From NCBI GenBank assembly GCA_045561055.1, contig JBJKYL010000011.1:1-40045 (forward strand): a DNA stretch of 40,045 nt. The letters run 5' to 3'. The notes under the pieces are model-generated. The model was not told where the DNA came from. It saw only the letters and a program-made list of their open reading frames with translations, and made no database searches. Positions 7,389-17,608 of the stretch are shown in pieces. The translations under genes were made by a program, and so were the position numbers. The stretch's first letter is position 1. The number at the start of each line of letters is the position of its first letter. The stretch is from SMWC01 sp045561055 (GTDB taxonomy: Bacteria; Pseudomonadota; Gammaproteobacteria; Steroidobacterales; Rariloculaceae).

Positions 7389-9548
7389 ATGAACGACGAT
7401 AGTAGTATCTTGCGGGGTTACACGGGTAGCCAAACAGCTTTTTATGGTCTGCTCGCGGCGTCTTTTGCCCCGGCTATTTTGTTTGCCCAGGGCCAGCCTT
7501 CGGAGGAGGTTGTCGAGGAGGTTGTCGTAACGGCCGGTTTTAGAGAAAGCAACTTAATGAGCGCGGCCGCGAGCATTTCCGTCGTTGCGGAGAGCGTCAT
7601 TGACAAACGTGCAGCACAACATCTCGAGTCTGTGTTGAGTAGCGCGGCGAATATTAACCACTCTAGTGGCAGTTCACGGGCGCGCTTCATTCAGATACGC
7701 GGTGTCGGTGATCTTGAGCAATTCGTCGACCCGAAACACTATCCATCTGTCGGTATTACGGTTGATGACATTAATCTTAGTGGTACTGCAAATGCCGGTA
7801 TGTTGTTCGATGCTGAGCAAGTAGAGATTCTTCGCGGTCCACAGGGAACGCGGTTCGGTGGTAGCGCATTGGCGGGGATGGTCAATATCCGGAGCAATAG
7901 GCCAACAAATTCACTAGAGGGGTATTTCGAGGCAGGTGCAGGCGCCTATGGTAGCTGGAATCTAGGCGGCGTTATCAGTGGCCCACTCGGTGACTCAGTC
8001 AGCGCGCGATTGGCGGTGCAGCAGAACGAGAGTGACGGTTACATCGACAATGCGTTTCTTGGACGAGATGACACTAACGGTTACGACGAGATGTCAGTTC
8101 GCGCAACCGTGGAGTTCGAGCCTGGCGGTGGTTCGGCCTATAGCCTGGCAGCATTCTATTTCGATAGTGAGAATGGCTATGATGCGTTCTCGCTAGATAA
8201 CAACCGGAGTACATTGTCGGATGCGCCAGGTCACGACAATCAGGAGAGTATTGCGCTTTCAGGGCGAGCCGATTGGCAGTTGAATAACTTACAGTCTTTA
8301 GAACTCATCACCAGTTGGCTAGAGAGCGATAGCAGCTACGGTTTTGATGAGGACTGGACTTTCACAGAAATCTGTGACGGAACGCTCTGTGACCCAGTGT
8401 TCGATTTCTTTTCTAATACCGATAATTACCTTCGTGATCGTACCGAGGTTTCAGCGGATTTGCGGTTGCTTGGCATGACCCAGGGTAGCAGTCTGGAGTA
8501 TGTCTTCGGTCTTTATACTCAGCAGCGGGATGAAGATTTACATCGAGAGTATTACGGAGATTTTTTCAGCGGCTATTCGACAGAGCGACAGGCTATCTAC
8601 GGGCAGATCGAGATGGCCTTAGCCGATCGTATAGGGTTGATTACTGGTTTGCGCTACGAGCGTTTCAATGACAGCTATAGCGACAGCTTAGACTCTCAAT
8701 TAGCGAGCGATGACAGCCTGAAAAGCGGGGAGTTCACACTGACCTACCAAGCATCGGACCGGACGTTGTTATACGCAACTCTTTCGCGCGGCGATAAAGC
8801 CGGCGGTGTAAATACAAAAGCTAAAGCAAGCCTGCCTCTAATGCAGCCTGTTTTTCAGGATTTTATAAAACCGCGGCTCTGGGTAGATACAGAGACGTTG
8901 CTGAACCGCGAGTTTGGGTTGAAGGGAAACTATATAGACGGCAGGTTAGATCTTCGATCTGCGGTGTTTCATATGGACCGTGATGGCGCGCAACTGGAGT
9001 CCTGGGTGTGGGACAGCGTGAACTATCTATGGATAGGTTTTCTAGACAATGTTGACGGATCTAACTGGGGTGCCGAGATTGAGTTCAACTTTAGGTTCAA
9101 CGATCGCGTTGAGTTGTTCGGTTCGCTCGGATTGTTGCAAGCTGAGATCAAGGAAATAACGACGTTTGATCTAAACCTCAATGATTTTGTTACCCGTCGG
9201 GATGTTGATCAGGCTAAGTCGCCCGAGTGGCAATATAACGTAGGAGCGGACTTTTCCTTTAGTCACAGTCTCGGTGCGCGTTTGGAGTTGGAAGGGCGTG
9301 ACGATAGCAGATACGGTTATTATCACAATGAAAATATCGGTAGTTACAATCTCATGAATGCCAGCCTTAGCTACCAGGTTGGAAGGACAGAGTTGCACCT
9401 CTGGGCACGCAATTTAACCAATGAGGACTATGCGGTACATGGCCTGTTTTTCGGTAACGATCCCCGTAAAGGCTGGATTAACGAGTCCTACTACCAGTAC
9501 GGTGAGCCCCGCGTGTATGGGATTTCGGCCAAGTACTTCTTAGATTAG
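7389..9548 (+). CDS. TonB-dependent outer-membrane receptor, probable thiamine (or derivative) uptake
   Basis: Outer-membrane active importer energised by TonB. It has a signal peptide ending near FAQ, then the TonB box EEVVVTA at about residues 43-49. The plug domain includes IQIRGVGD and VEILRGPQGTRFGGSALAGMVNIRS, followed by a 22-stranded barrel ending in YGISAKYFLD. At 719 aa it is normal for the family. The start ATG has a strong AAGGAG site, which lies in the riboswitch expression platform. TPP-riboswitch control and the following permease and kinase point to thiamine or a thiamine phosphate as the ligand. That specificity is inferred from context, since barrel sequence does not show it. 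A Cys pair (ICDGTLCDP) probably forms a surface-loop disulfide. Confidence 0.92.
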   Translation: MNDDSSILRGYTGSQTAFYGLLAASFAPAILFAQGQPSEEVVEEVVVTAGFRESNLMSAAASISVVAESVIDKRAAQHLESVLSSAANINHSSGSSRARFIQIRGVGDLEQFVDPKHYPSVGITVDDINLSGTANAGMLFDAEQVEILRGPQGTRFGGSALAGMVNIRSNRPTNSLEGYFEAGAGAYGSWNLGGVISGPLGDSVSARLAVQQNESDGYIDNAFLGRDDTNGYDEMSVRATVEFEPGGGSAYSLAAFYFDSENGYDAFSLDNNRSTLSDAPGHDNQESIALSGRADWQLNNLQSLELITSWLESDSSYGFDEDWTFTEICDGTLCDPVFDFFSNTDNYLRDRTEVSADLRLLGMTQGSSLEYVFGLYTQQRDEDLHREYYGDFFSGYSTERQAIYGQIEMALADRIGLITGLRYERFNDSYSDSLDSQLASDDSLKSGEFTLTYQASDRTLLYATLSRGDKAGGVNTKAKASLPLMQPVFQDFIKPRLWVDTETLLNREFGLKGNYIDGRLDLRSAVFHMDRDGAQLESWVWDSVNYLWIGFLDNVDGSNWGAEIEFNFRFNDRVELFGSLGLLQAEIKEITTFDLNLNDFVTRRDVDQAKSPEWQYNVGADFSFSHSLGARLELEGRDDSRYGYYHNENIGSYNLMNASLSYQVGRTELHLWARNLTNEDYAVHGLFFGNDPRKGWINESYYQYGEPRVYGISAKYFLD

Positions 9549-9558
9549 AGGCACTCTG

Positions 9559-10197
9559 ATGTATATGACCGATGGGGGTTGGGTTCTGACGCTGCTCGAT
9601 AGTGTCTCAGCGGCTGCTCGCACGCTATCGGTATCGGAAATCGTAGCGGTCTTATCGGCTATCGCGTATCTGGTACTGGTGATCTACCAGAACATTCTTT
9701 GTTGGGTAGCGGCGCTTATCAGTGTTCTTATCTACATGGTTATCTTTTTTGATGCGCGTCTGTATATGGAGTCCGCGTTGCAGGTTTTTTATATGGGGAT
9801 GGCTGTCTACGGCTGGTATCAGTGGAAGTATGGCGGAGATAAGCATGATCGGTTGCAAATTGCGACGTGGCAGCTGCAGACGCATATGCTTGTTGTCGCC
9901 GGGGTTTTTTGCCTCGCCGCCGTGTTTGGTTGGGCTCTATCTAGGACTGACGCGGCTATGCCGTATCTTGACTCGTTTACGACTGTTGCTGCGCTCGTTG
10001 CGACCTATATGGTGGCACGCAAAATACTGGAGAACTGGATTTACTGGTTTGTGATCGACGCGGGTTCTGTTTATCTCTATGGGTTGCGGGATTTATATTT
10101 GACTGCTGCGCTCTACGTGCTCTATCTCGTGATGATCGTGATTGGGTTTCGCCGCTGGTGGCGCGACTGGCAGATTCAGCGCGCGGAAACGATGTAA
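9559..10197 (+). CDS. pnuT: PnuC-family transporter, probable thiamine permease PnuT
   Basis: Inner-membrane facilitator of the PnuC family (NMN, riboflavin or thiamine). About seven hydrophobic segments span its 212 aa. Family marks include YQNILCWVAALISVLIY, then FFDARLYMESALQVFYMGMAVYG with WYQWKYGG, and a late GSVYLYGLRDLYLTAALYVLY. The TPP riboswitch upstream, the TonB receptor before it and the kinase after it identify the thiamine branch. In this branch the imported vitamin is trapped by phosphorylation. It starts 10 nt after the receptor stop. Its TAA overlaps the kinase ATG by one base, so the three genes are one operon. Confidence 0.88.
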   Translation: MYMTDGGWVLTLLDSVSAAARTLSVSEIVAVLSAIAYLVLVIYQNILCWVAALISVLIYMVIFFDARLYMESALQVFYMGMAVYGWYQWKYGGDKHDRLQIATWQLQTHMLVVAGVFCLAAVFGWALSRTDAAMPYLDSFTTVAALVATYMVARKILENWIYWFVIDAGSVYLYGLRDLYLTAALYVLYLVMIVIGFRRWWRDWQIQRAETM

Positions 10198-11063
10198 TGT
10201 TCAAGCTGGTGGATGCTGAGCAGCAGCAACTTCTAGATCTATATGAGATCCTCGGTGTTGCTGCCAGTTCGGTGACGGTCCGGCCGCTTAGCGGCGGGGT
10301 TTTGAGTCGTAGTTACCGCTTGTCGAGTGGGTCCGGCGACTGGGTCGCACGTTTGCCTACCAATGCCGAGAACCGTTTTCGGCTAGAGTTGTCGGTGGAA
10401 CAGAGGCTGCTTGAGAACCTAAGTGAGGTCGGGCTTACAGCACCCATAGTGAGCCGGGAAACGGGTGATATTCTCGTCACGCAGTTTCTCACTGCTGCGT
10501 CCACGTGGACGGCCGCGGATGCTCGTGATCCGAAAAATATCGTGCGTATCGCTTCAAAACTTCGCGAGTTGCATGGAATTAACCATGACCTACCACCATT
10601 CTCTGCGACGCTAATCGCGGAGGACTACTGCCAGACGGTGTTGGAACGCCATAGATTAGTCCCGGAGCAGCGCGAGTGGATGGAGCAGTTTCACGAGCTA
10701 GCAAGTGCTTACGATGCTGCGAGTGCTCCGGCAACACTATGTCATTACGATCTCGTAGCGGAAAATATTATGGATGATGGCGGATTGTGGTTTATCGACT
10801 TCGAATACGCTGTCTGCGCCGAGCCGCTTCTTGATCTTGCGAGTTTAGCAAGTATGAACAACTTTAGTTCTATAGAACAAAAATGCCTTCTACATGCCTA
10901 CTATGAGGGTGCGGCACCCCAATTCAGCATGACGCGATTTTCCTCGGTAATCCGATTATTACGCCTGCAGACTTATTTCTGGGCGCTATCCAGTTACGAT
11001 CCGGAGAAGGAAGATGGCCCTTTCGCGCGGTTTGTTGAGAATATGTCTGTAGTGCTAAGGTAG
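10197..11063 (+). CDS. Aminoglycoside/choline-kinase-fold phosphotransferase, probable thiamine kinase
   Basis: Small-molecule kinase of the APH/ChoK fold. It has the ATP-binding hairpin RPLSGGVLSRSYRL, the catalytic loop LCHYDLVAENIM (HxD..N) and the metal-binding LWFIDFEYA (DFE). The ATG at 10197 overlaps the pnuT stop (TAATG). The frame stays open upstream, but that extension lies entirely inside pnuT. It is 288 aa. In a riboswitch-controlled operon with a thiamine importer, the natural role is ATP-dependent phosphorylation of thiamine, which traps it in the cell as in E. coli ThiK. Choline kinase or homoserine kinase II activity is possible by sequence alone. Confidence 0.85.
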   Translation: MFKLVDAEQQQLLDLYEILGVAASSVTVRPLSGGVLSRSYRLSSGSGDWVARLPTNAENRFRLELSVEQRLLENLSEVGLTAPIVSRETGDILVTQFLTAASTWTAADARDPKNIVRIASKLRELHGINHDLPPFSATLIAEDYCQTVLERHRLVPEQREWMEQFHELASAYDAASAPATLCHYDLVAENIMDDGGLWFIDFEYAVCAEPLLDLASLASMNNFSSIEQKCLLHAYYEGAAPQFSMTRFSSVIRLLRLQTYFWALSSYDPEKEDGPFARFVENMSVVLR

Positions 11064-11084
11064 GCGCCGATTTATCTAACAGGT

Positions 11085-11981
11085 ATGGCCATCCGGCCGA
11101 CAATTCACGTGATCAAAAATGTCGCTTTTCTCGGCTTGGGTGTGATGGGTTTTCCGATGGCTGGTTGGCTCAGTCGTGCCGGTTGCAGTGTGACGGTTTT
11201 CAATCGCACGACGGTGAAAGCAGAACGGTGGTGTGACGAGAACGAGGGCGCTATGGCGTTGACTGCAGCAGAAGCTGTCGCTGGTGCTGAGGCTGTCTTT
11301 ATGTGTCTCGGTGACGATCCAGATGTTCGCGAAGTTGTACTAAGTGATAGCGGCGTTCTGCGCGCGATGCGGTCAGGCACATTGCTTGTCGATCACACGA
11401 CAGCATCGGCTAGTCTAGCGCGCGAGATCGCTTCGGCTGGTGAAGAGTGCGGTGTGCAGTGCCTAGACGCGCCCGTATCGGGTGGACAGGCAGGTGCTGA
11501 AAATGGTCAACTGACGGTTATGGTCGGGGGTGAACCCGAAGCGTACGAACGCGCCGAGTCGCTGATACATGCGTTTGCCAAGATGGTTCGACTGATTGGG
11601 CCGGCAGGTAGCGGGCAGCTTACCAAGATGGTTAACCAAATTGCTATCGCGGGTGTCGTACAGGGCTTCGCTGAAGCGCTGAACTTCGCGATTCGAGCGG
11701 GATTAGAGCCCGAGGCTGTTGTCGACGTGATTAGCAAGGGTGCGGCGCAATCTTGGCAGATGGATAATCGCTGGGAGACGATGTCGGCTGGGAAATTTGA
11801 GTTCGGTTTCGCGGTGGAGTGGATGCGTAAGGATTTACGAATCTGTTTTGAAGAATCGCGGGCCAACGGTGCGGAGCTCCCAATCGCCGCACTCGTCGAT
11901 CAGTTCTATGCCGACGTCGCTGACATGGGTGGTAAGCGTTGGGATACGTCGAGCCTTATCGCACGGCTCAACCGGGATTGA
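11085..11981 (+). CDS. NAD(P)-dependent beta-hydroxyacid dehydrogenase (3-hydroxyisobutyrate dehydrogenase family)
   Basis: Oxidoreductase of the 6-phosphogluconate/3-hydroxyisobutyrate dehydrogenase family. The Rossmann start is NVAFLGLGVMGFPMAGWL, followed by VFNRTTVKAERW. The substrate-binding loop is LDAPVSGGQAGAENGQLTVM. The catalytic lysine sits in GSGQLTKMVNQ near residue 180. It has the two-domain length of 298 aa. The substrate (3-hydroxyisobutyrate, tartronate semialdehyde or 4-hydroxybutyrate) cannot be told from the sequence. The start could be the ATG at 11085 or a GTG at 11109 just before the Rossmann strand. It lies 21 nt after the thiamine kinase and 4 nt before tesB, so it may be read through from either side. 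Confidence 0.88.
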   Translation: MAIRPTIHVIKNVAFLGLGVMGFPMAGWLSRAGCSVTVFNRTTVKAERWCDENEGAMALTAAEAVAGAEAVFMCLGDDPDVREVVLSDSGVLRAMRSGTLLVDHTTASASLAREIASAGEECGVQCLDAPVSGGQAGAENGQLTVMVGGEPEAYERAESLIHAFAKMVRLIGPAGSGQLTKMVNQIAIAGVVQGFAEALNFAIRAGLEPEAVVDVISKGAAQSWQMDNRWETMSAGKFEFGFAVEWMRKDLRICFEESRANGAELPIAALVDQFYADVADMGGKRWDTSSLIARLNRD

Positions 11982-11985
11982 TAGC

Positions 11986-12867
11986 ATGGACCTGTTGCTT
12001 GCGGATCTTTTGAGTCTGCTGGAACTTGAGCAATTCGAGGATCAGTTATTCCGCGGACAGAGTCAGACTATCGGCAGCCACATAGTGTATGGCGGACAGG
12101 TGCTTGGGCAGGCGCTCAGTGCAGCGAACCACACCGTTGAGGGGCGGAAAGTACACTCGCTGCACGCTTATTTTCTCCGGCCCGGCGACGTAAACGCACC
12201 AATCGTCTATGAGGTCGATCTCGCCCGTGATGGACGCAGTTTCACAAACCGACGCGTCGTTGCGATTCAACACGGTCGGCCTATATTCAATATGACGGCA
12301 TCATTTCAGCTTCCTGAAGACGGTCTCGAACATCAGGCTATGATTCCCGGCGTACTCGGGCCCGAAGGGTTGCAGGCGTTACATGACATGCCGGATGAGG
12401 TGTTGCGGGAACTCCCAGAGGGGATTCGGCATGTGACGCGCAAGGGCCCTTTCGAAATTCGGCCGGTAGAACCCGTGATTCCGTTGTCGTTGGAATCGTC
12501 AAGTCCGGTTCGACATGTCTGGTTTCGAGTAGTTGATGATCTTCCCGACGAGCTGGATTTACACTGTAACCTATTGGCATATATTTCCGACTTACAGTTG
12601 CTCCGAACTGCGATACTTCCTCACGCCATCGACTTAGGGGATGGGAGGACACAGATTGCGAGTTTAGATCACGCTATGTGGTTTCACCGGCCGTTTCGCG
12701 TCGATGATTGGCTTCTTTACTCAGTGGAGAGCCCGAATGCAGCGGCTGCTCGGGGGTTTGCGCTCGGCCGATTCTTTAGTGCCGATGGCACCCTAGTGGC
12801 TTCTACGGCACAAGAGGGCCTGATCCGCATATCGCCGAAGAAACACAAACCGAGGTCTTCATCATAA
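11986..12867 (+). CDS. tesB: Acyl-CoA thioesterase II
   Basis: Double-hotdog thioesterase that hydrolyses medium- and long-chain acyl-CoA to free fatty acid and CoA. Motifs are RGQSQTIGSHIVYGGQVLGQ in the first hotdog, HSLHAYFLRPGD, DGRSFTNRRV and, in the second hotdog, the catalytic Asp/Thr/Gln region with SLDHAMWFHRPFRVDDWLLY and TAQEGLIR. It is 293 aa. The frame is open from 11740, but that extension overlaps the preceding gene and lacks homology. The ATG at 11986 begins the normal TesB N-terminus (LLLADLLSLLELEQFED). Confidence 0.95.
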   Translation: MDLLLADLLSLLELEQFEDQLFRGQSQTIGSHIVYGGQVLGQALSAANHTVEGRKVHSLHAYFLRPGDVNAPIVYEVDLARDGRSFTNRRVVAIQHGRPIFNMTASFQLPEDGLEHQAMIPGVLGPEGLQALHDMPDEVLRELPEGIRHVTRKGPFEIRPVEPVIPLSLESSSPVRHVWFRVVDDLPDELDLHCNLLAYISDLQLLRTAILPHAIDLGDGRTQIASLDHAMWFHRPFRVDDWLLYSVESPNAAAARGFALGRFFSADGTLVASTAQEGLIRISPKKHKPRSSS

Positions 12868-12955
12868 CCCTCTATTGCTACTAGACGAATTGGTATTGTT
12901 TGGCGAATGAAAAAAGATCAATGTGGGGGCCGATATTTTGTTCGTGTCTATTGAT

Positions 12956-13477
12956 TCAGCGCGGCGATAGTTCTTCTCTGTAACGTTTTCCGCGAGCAAC
13001 GTAGTGGTCAGTTATCCAGCGTATATGTGCGAGTTCCTCTTCGGTTACTTCGCGAATACGCCGTGCAGGCGAGCCAATAATCAAGGATCGATCGGGAAAC
13101 TCTTTACGTTCGGTTATCAGTGCCTGCGCACCGACGAGACAGTTTTTGCCGATAATTGAATGGTTTAATATTGTCGCCCCCATTCCTATCAATGTGCCGT
13201 CGCCGATTGTGCAGCCATGTACAGTCGCAGAATGCCCAACACACACGCCTTCACCAAGAACAACCGGTGCACCGGCATCAATGTGAAAGATAGCCCCGTC
13301 CTGAATATTAGAGCGGTTCCCTATCGTGATAGTGTCATTGTCGCCTCTGATGACAACACTAAACCAGATGCTTACGTCCCGGCCGAGACTCACGCGGCCA
13401 ATAACTGCGGCGTTAGGCGCTACAAAGTAGTCGTCCCCATGGGTCTTCACGCGATCTTCGCCCAAGTCATAGATCAT
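12956..13477 (-). CDS. Gamma carbonic anhydrase family protein (YrdA/CaiE-like)
   Basis: Left-handed beta-helix trimer built of hexapeptide repeats, 173 aa. Typical segments are SIWFSVVIRGDNDTITIG and NIQDGAIFHIDAGAPVVLG. The putative metal-ligand His residues lie in DGAIFHID, VGHSATVHGCTIGDG and GATILNHSIIG. YrdA-type members bind zinc but often show little carbonic anhydrase activity, so the precise role is uncertain. An AGGA ribosome-binding site precedes the ATG. It lies 59 nt downstream of gpmA on the same strand and is probably co-transcribed. Confidence 0.9.
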   Translation of the reverse strand: MIYDLGEDRVKTHGDDYFVAPNAAVIGRVSLGRDVSIWFSVVIRGDNDTITIGNRSNIQDGAIFHIDAGAPVVLGEGVCVGHSATVHGCTIGDGTLIGMGATILNHSIIGKNCLVGAQALITERKEFPDRSLIIGSPARRIREVTEEELAHIRWITDHYVARGKRYREELSPR

Positions 13478-13536
13478 GTTTTATCAGTTCCTGAAGTTTG
13501 GCGGGGACGAAATGCCCGAGCTCGTTCATATCCCTA

Positions 13537-14298
13537 TCATCCCTTCGCCTGGTTTTCTACAGTGGCTGCCGCGGCGGCAATTGCTTCAGCGTCTCCAAGG
13601 TATTCGGCGCACAGCGGCCGAAGGTTTGAGTCGAGCTCGTATACTCGTGGGACGCCGGTGGGAATGTTGAGTTCAACAATGTCCTGCTCGGAAATACCTT
13701 CGAGCATCTTAACAAGCGCTCTAAGACTATTGCCGTGTGCAGCTATCAGCACGTTCTTTCCCGCCCCTAGTTCCGGGATGATAGTCTCGTTCCAATAGAC
13801 TTCAACGCGCTCCAGCGTTAATTTTAACGATTCGGTTGCGGGCAATTCCGCGGCGTCGAGGTTCGCATAGCGGGGGTCATATTTTGGTTGACGAGGATCG
13901 TTTTCGCTAAGGGCGGGCGGCGGCGTATCATAACTGCGCCGCCAGACTTTAACTTGTTCGGCACCGTGTTTCCTCGTTGTTTCGGCCTTGTCTAGACCCT
14001 GTAGGTCTCCATAATGACGTTCGTTAAGCCGCCAATTACGAATGACTGGAATCCACATAAGATCCATCTCGTCGAGAATTAGCCATAGCGTTCGGATCGC
14101 CCGCGTCTGTACCGATGTGAATGCGAGGTCGAAATAGTAACCATCCGCCTTTAATAACTGACCGGCGCTACGTGCTTCTGCAACACCCTGTTTGGTGAGA
14201 TCGACGTCAGTCCAACCTGTGAAAAGATTTTTGAGGTTCCATTCACTTTGTCCGTGGCGGACAAGAACGAGCGTGCCAGGTTTGAAATTGTTAGTCAT
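13537..14298 (-). CDS. gpmA: 2,3-bisphosphoglycerate-dependent phosphoglycerate mutase
   Basis: Glycolytic and gluconeogenic enzyme interconverting 3- and 2-phosphoglycerate. The catalytic phospho-histidine lies in LVLVRHGQSEWN near residue 14. TGWTDVDLTKQGVAEA, LNERHYGDLQGLDKAET and WRRSYDTPPPAL follow, with the second catalytic His in VLIAAHGNSLRALV. At 253 aa it is the usual length. It ends in an Ala-rich tail that may be flexible. It is followed by the gamma carbonic anhydrase gene and preceded by a 158-nt gap that holds its promoter. Confidence 0.96.
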   Translation of the reverse strand: MTNNFKPGTLVLVRHGQSEWNLKNLFTGWTDVDLTKQGVAEARSAGQLLKADGYYFDLAFTSVQTRAIRTLWLILDEMDLMWIPVIRNWRLNERHYGDLQGLDKAETTRKHGAEQVKVWRRSYDTPPPALSENDPRQPKYDPRYANLDAAELPATESLKLTLERVEVYWNETIIPELGAGKNVLIAAHGNSLRALVKMLEGISEQDIVELNIPTGVPRVYELDSNLRPLCAEYLGDAEAIAAAAATVENQAKG

Positions 14299-14456
14299 GG
14301 TAAACCGTATTGTTTGAGGTTCTTAGTACGAGATCAACCACATTACATTATTTTATTTTTATAGGGGTTAAAACTTAGTAGATACTAGTTTATGCGAGAC
14401 TTCGGGCTTTCGCGTGTGCAATGCCTGTCAAGGCTATGACGCCACTAGCTAAAATC

Positions 14457-15547
14457 CTAAGGTAAATGAGGCGCAGCCAGATAATCATGACTTTGCATTT
14501 CTTCGAGACGGCTTCGAGTGCGGTTGAATTCCAGTTTGACTCTCTCTCCAACGTAAAGCGACGCGATTGGTACCGCCGCAGACAGGATAAGCTTCACGCG
14601 ACGATCATAGAATTCATCAACTAGTGAGATGAAGCGGCGTGCTTGATTCTCCATCGTCTTCGTGAATTGCGGCACGTTAGATACAATAACGGTTTGGTAG
14701 CAGCGCGAAAGTTCGATGTAGTCGTCTTGGCTTCGCGGGCCGTCGCAGATTTTCTGAAAATCGAACCAAATAACTCCATCCGCCTCTTTTCTGCACTCGA
14801 TATTTCTACCTAGTATTGAGATGTGGGTATCGTTTCTTCCTTGGTCTGGTGCAATGCCCGCGAAGTAAGCAGTGAGTTCCCTTTCTGCTGCGTGGTTGGC
14901 CGGTTGCTGATACACATCTGCGCGCTCTAGGATACGCAGCCTGTAGTCCAGTACGCCTTTGACATGTACTGACTCGGTGTTTTTTTTGATAAGGTTGATA
15001 GCACCCATAAATCGCTGTCGTTGAAGACCGTTGTAATACAGGTCGTCAGGGTTGCTGTTCGAAGTTGCGATGAGTGTTACGCCACGGTCGAATAATGCTT
15101 CGAACAGATTGCTGAGGATCATGGCGTCCGCGATATCTGTGACGGCGAACTCGTCGAAGCAGATCACGCGAGCACTGTTGGCAAAGTGGTCAGCCGCAAA
15201 TTTTAGCGGATTCTTACGATGCTTAAAGAGTTTAAGATTCTCGTGAATTGAACTCATGAACCGATGGAAGTGCTGGCGCCGTTTATCCTCGAACGGCAGG
15301 CTATTGAAGAACATATCCATGAGTAGCGTCTTACCTCGGCCGACTCCGCCCCATAGATAGACCCCTTTCGGTGGCGGCGGACGGTTCCTTATGATGCGGG
15401 TAAGCTTTCGATACCAGCTTCGGGATGGCGCTCCGGCGAGAAGCAGATCTTCGTAGCAGCGCTGTAGCGCCTGCGCGGCGAGTTCCTGCGCAGGATCAAT
15501 AGACAGTTCGCCGTCTACCACGCGCTGTTTATAAGTTTCGAGTGGGG

Positions 15548-15551
<4 letters not shown>
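14457..15551 (-). CDS. zapE: Cell division protein ZapE (AFG1-type AAA ATPase)
   Basis: AAA+ family ATPase that in E. coli associates with the FtsZ ring under stress and is related to mitochondrial AFG1/LACE1. The Walker A is YLWGGVGRGKTLLMD near residue 70 and the Walker B is VICFDEFAVTDIADA. Sensor and arginine-finger regions include LIATSNSNPDDLYYNGLQRQRF. It is 364 aa, a normal length. Its ATG overlaps the stop of the acetoacetyl-CoA synthetase gene (ATGA), so the two are co-translated even though their functions seem unrelated. Confidence 0.93.
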
Positions 15552-17491
<1,940 letters not shown>

Positions 17492-17608
17492 ACGGGCGCC
17501 TCCGGGCGCGCGTTACTAAATTAGCAGGGGCTCGATGTTACAATGCTACCACTGCCTACTGCAGTCCCCTTATTCGTTGCCATTTTTTTATTATCGAGCT
17601 AGGAGAGT

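Noticed and set aside
11740..11985. N-terminal extension of tesB
   Set aside because: The open frame overlaps the preceding dehydrogenase and carries no homology. The ATG at 11986 begins the normal family N-terminus.
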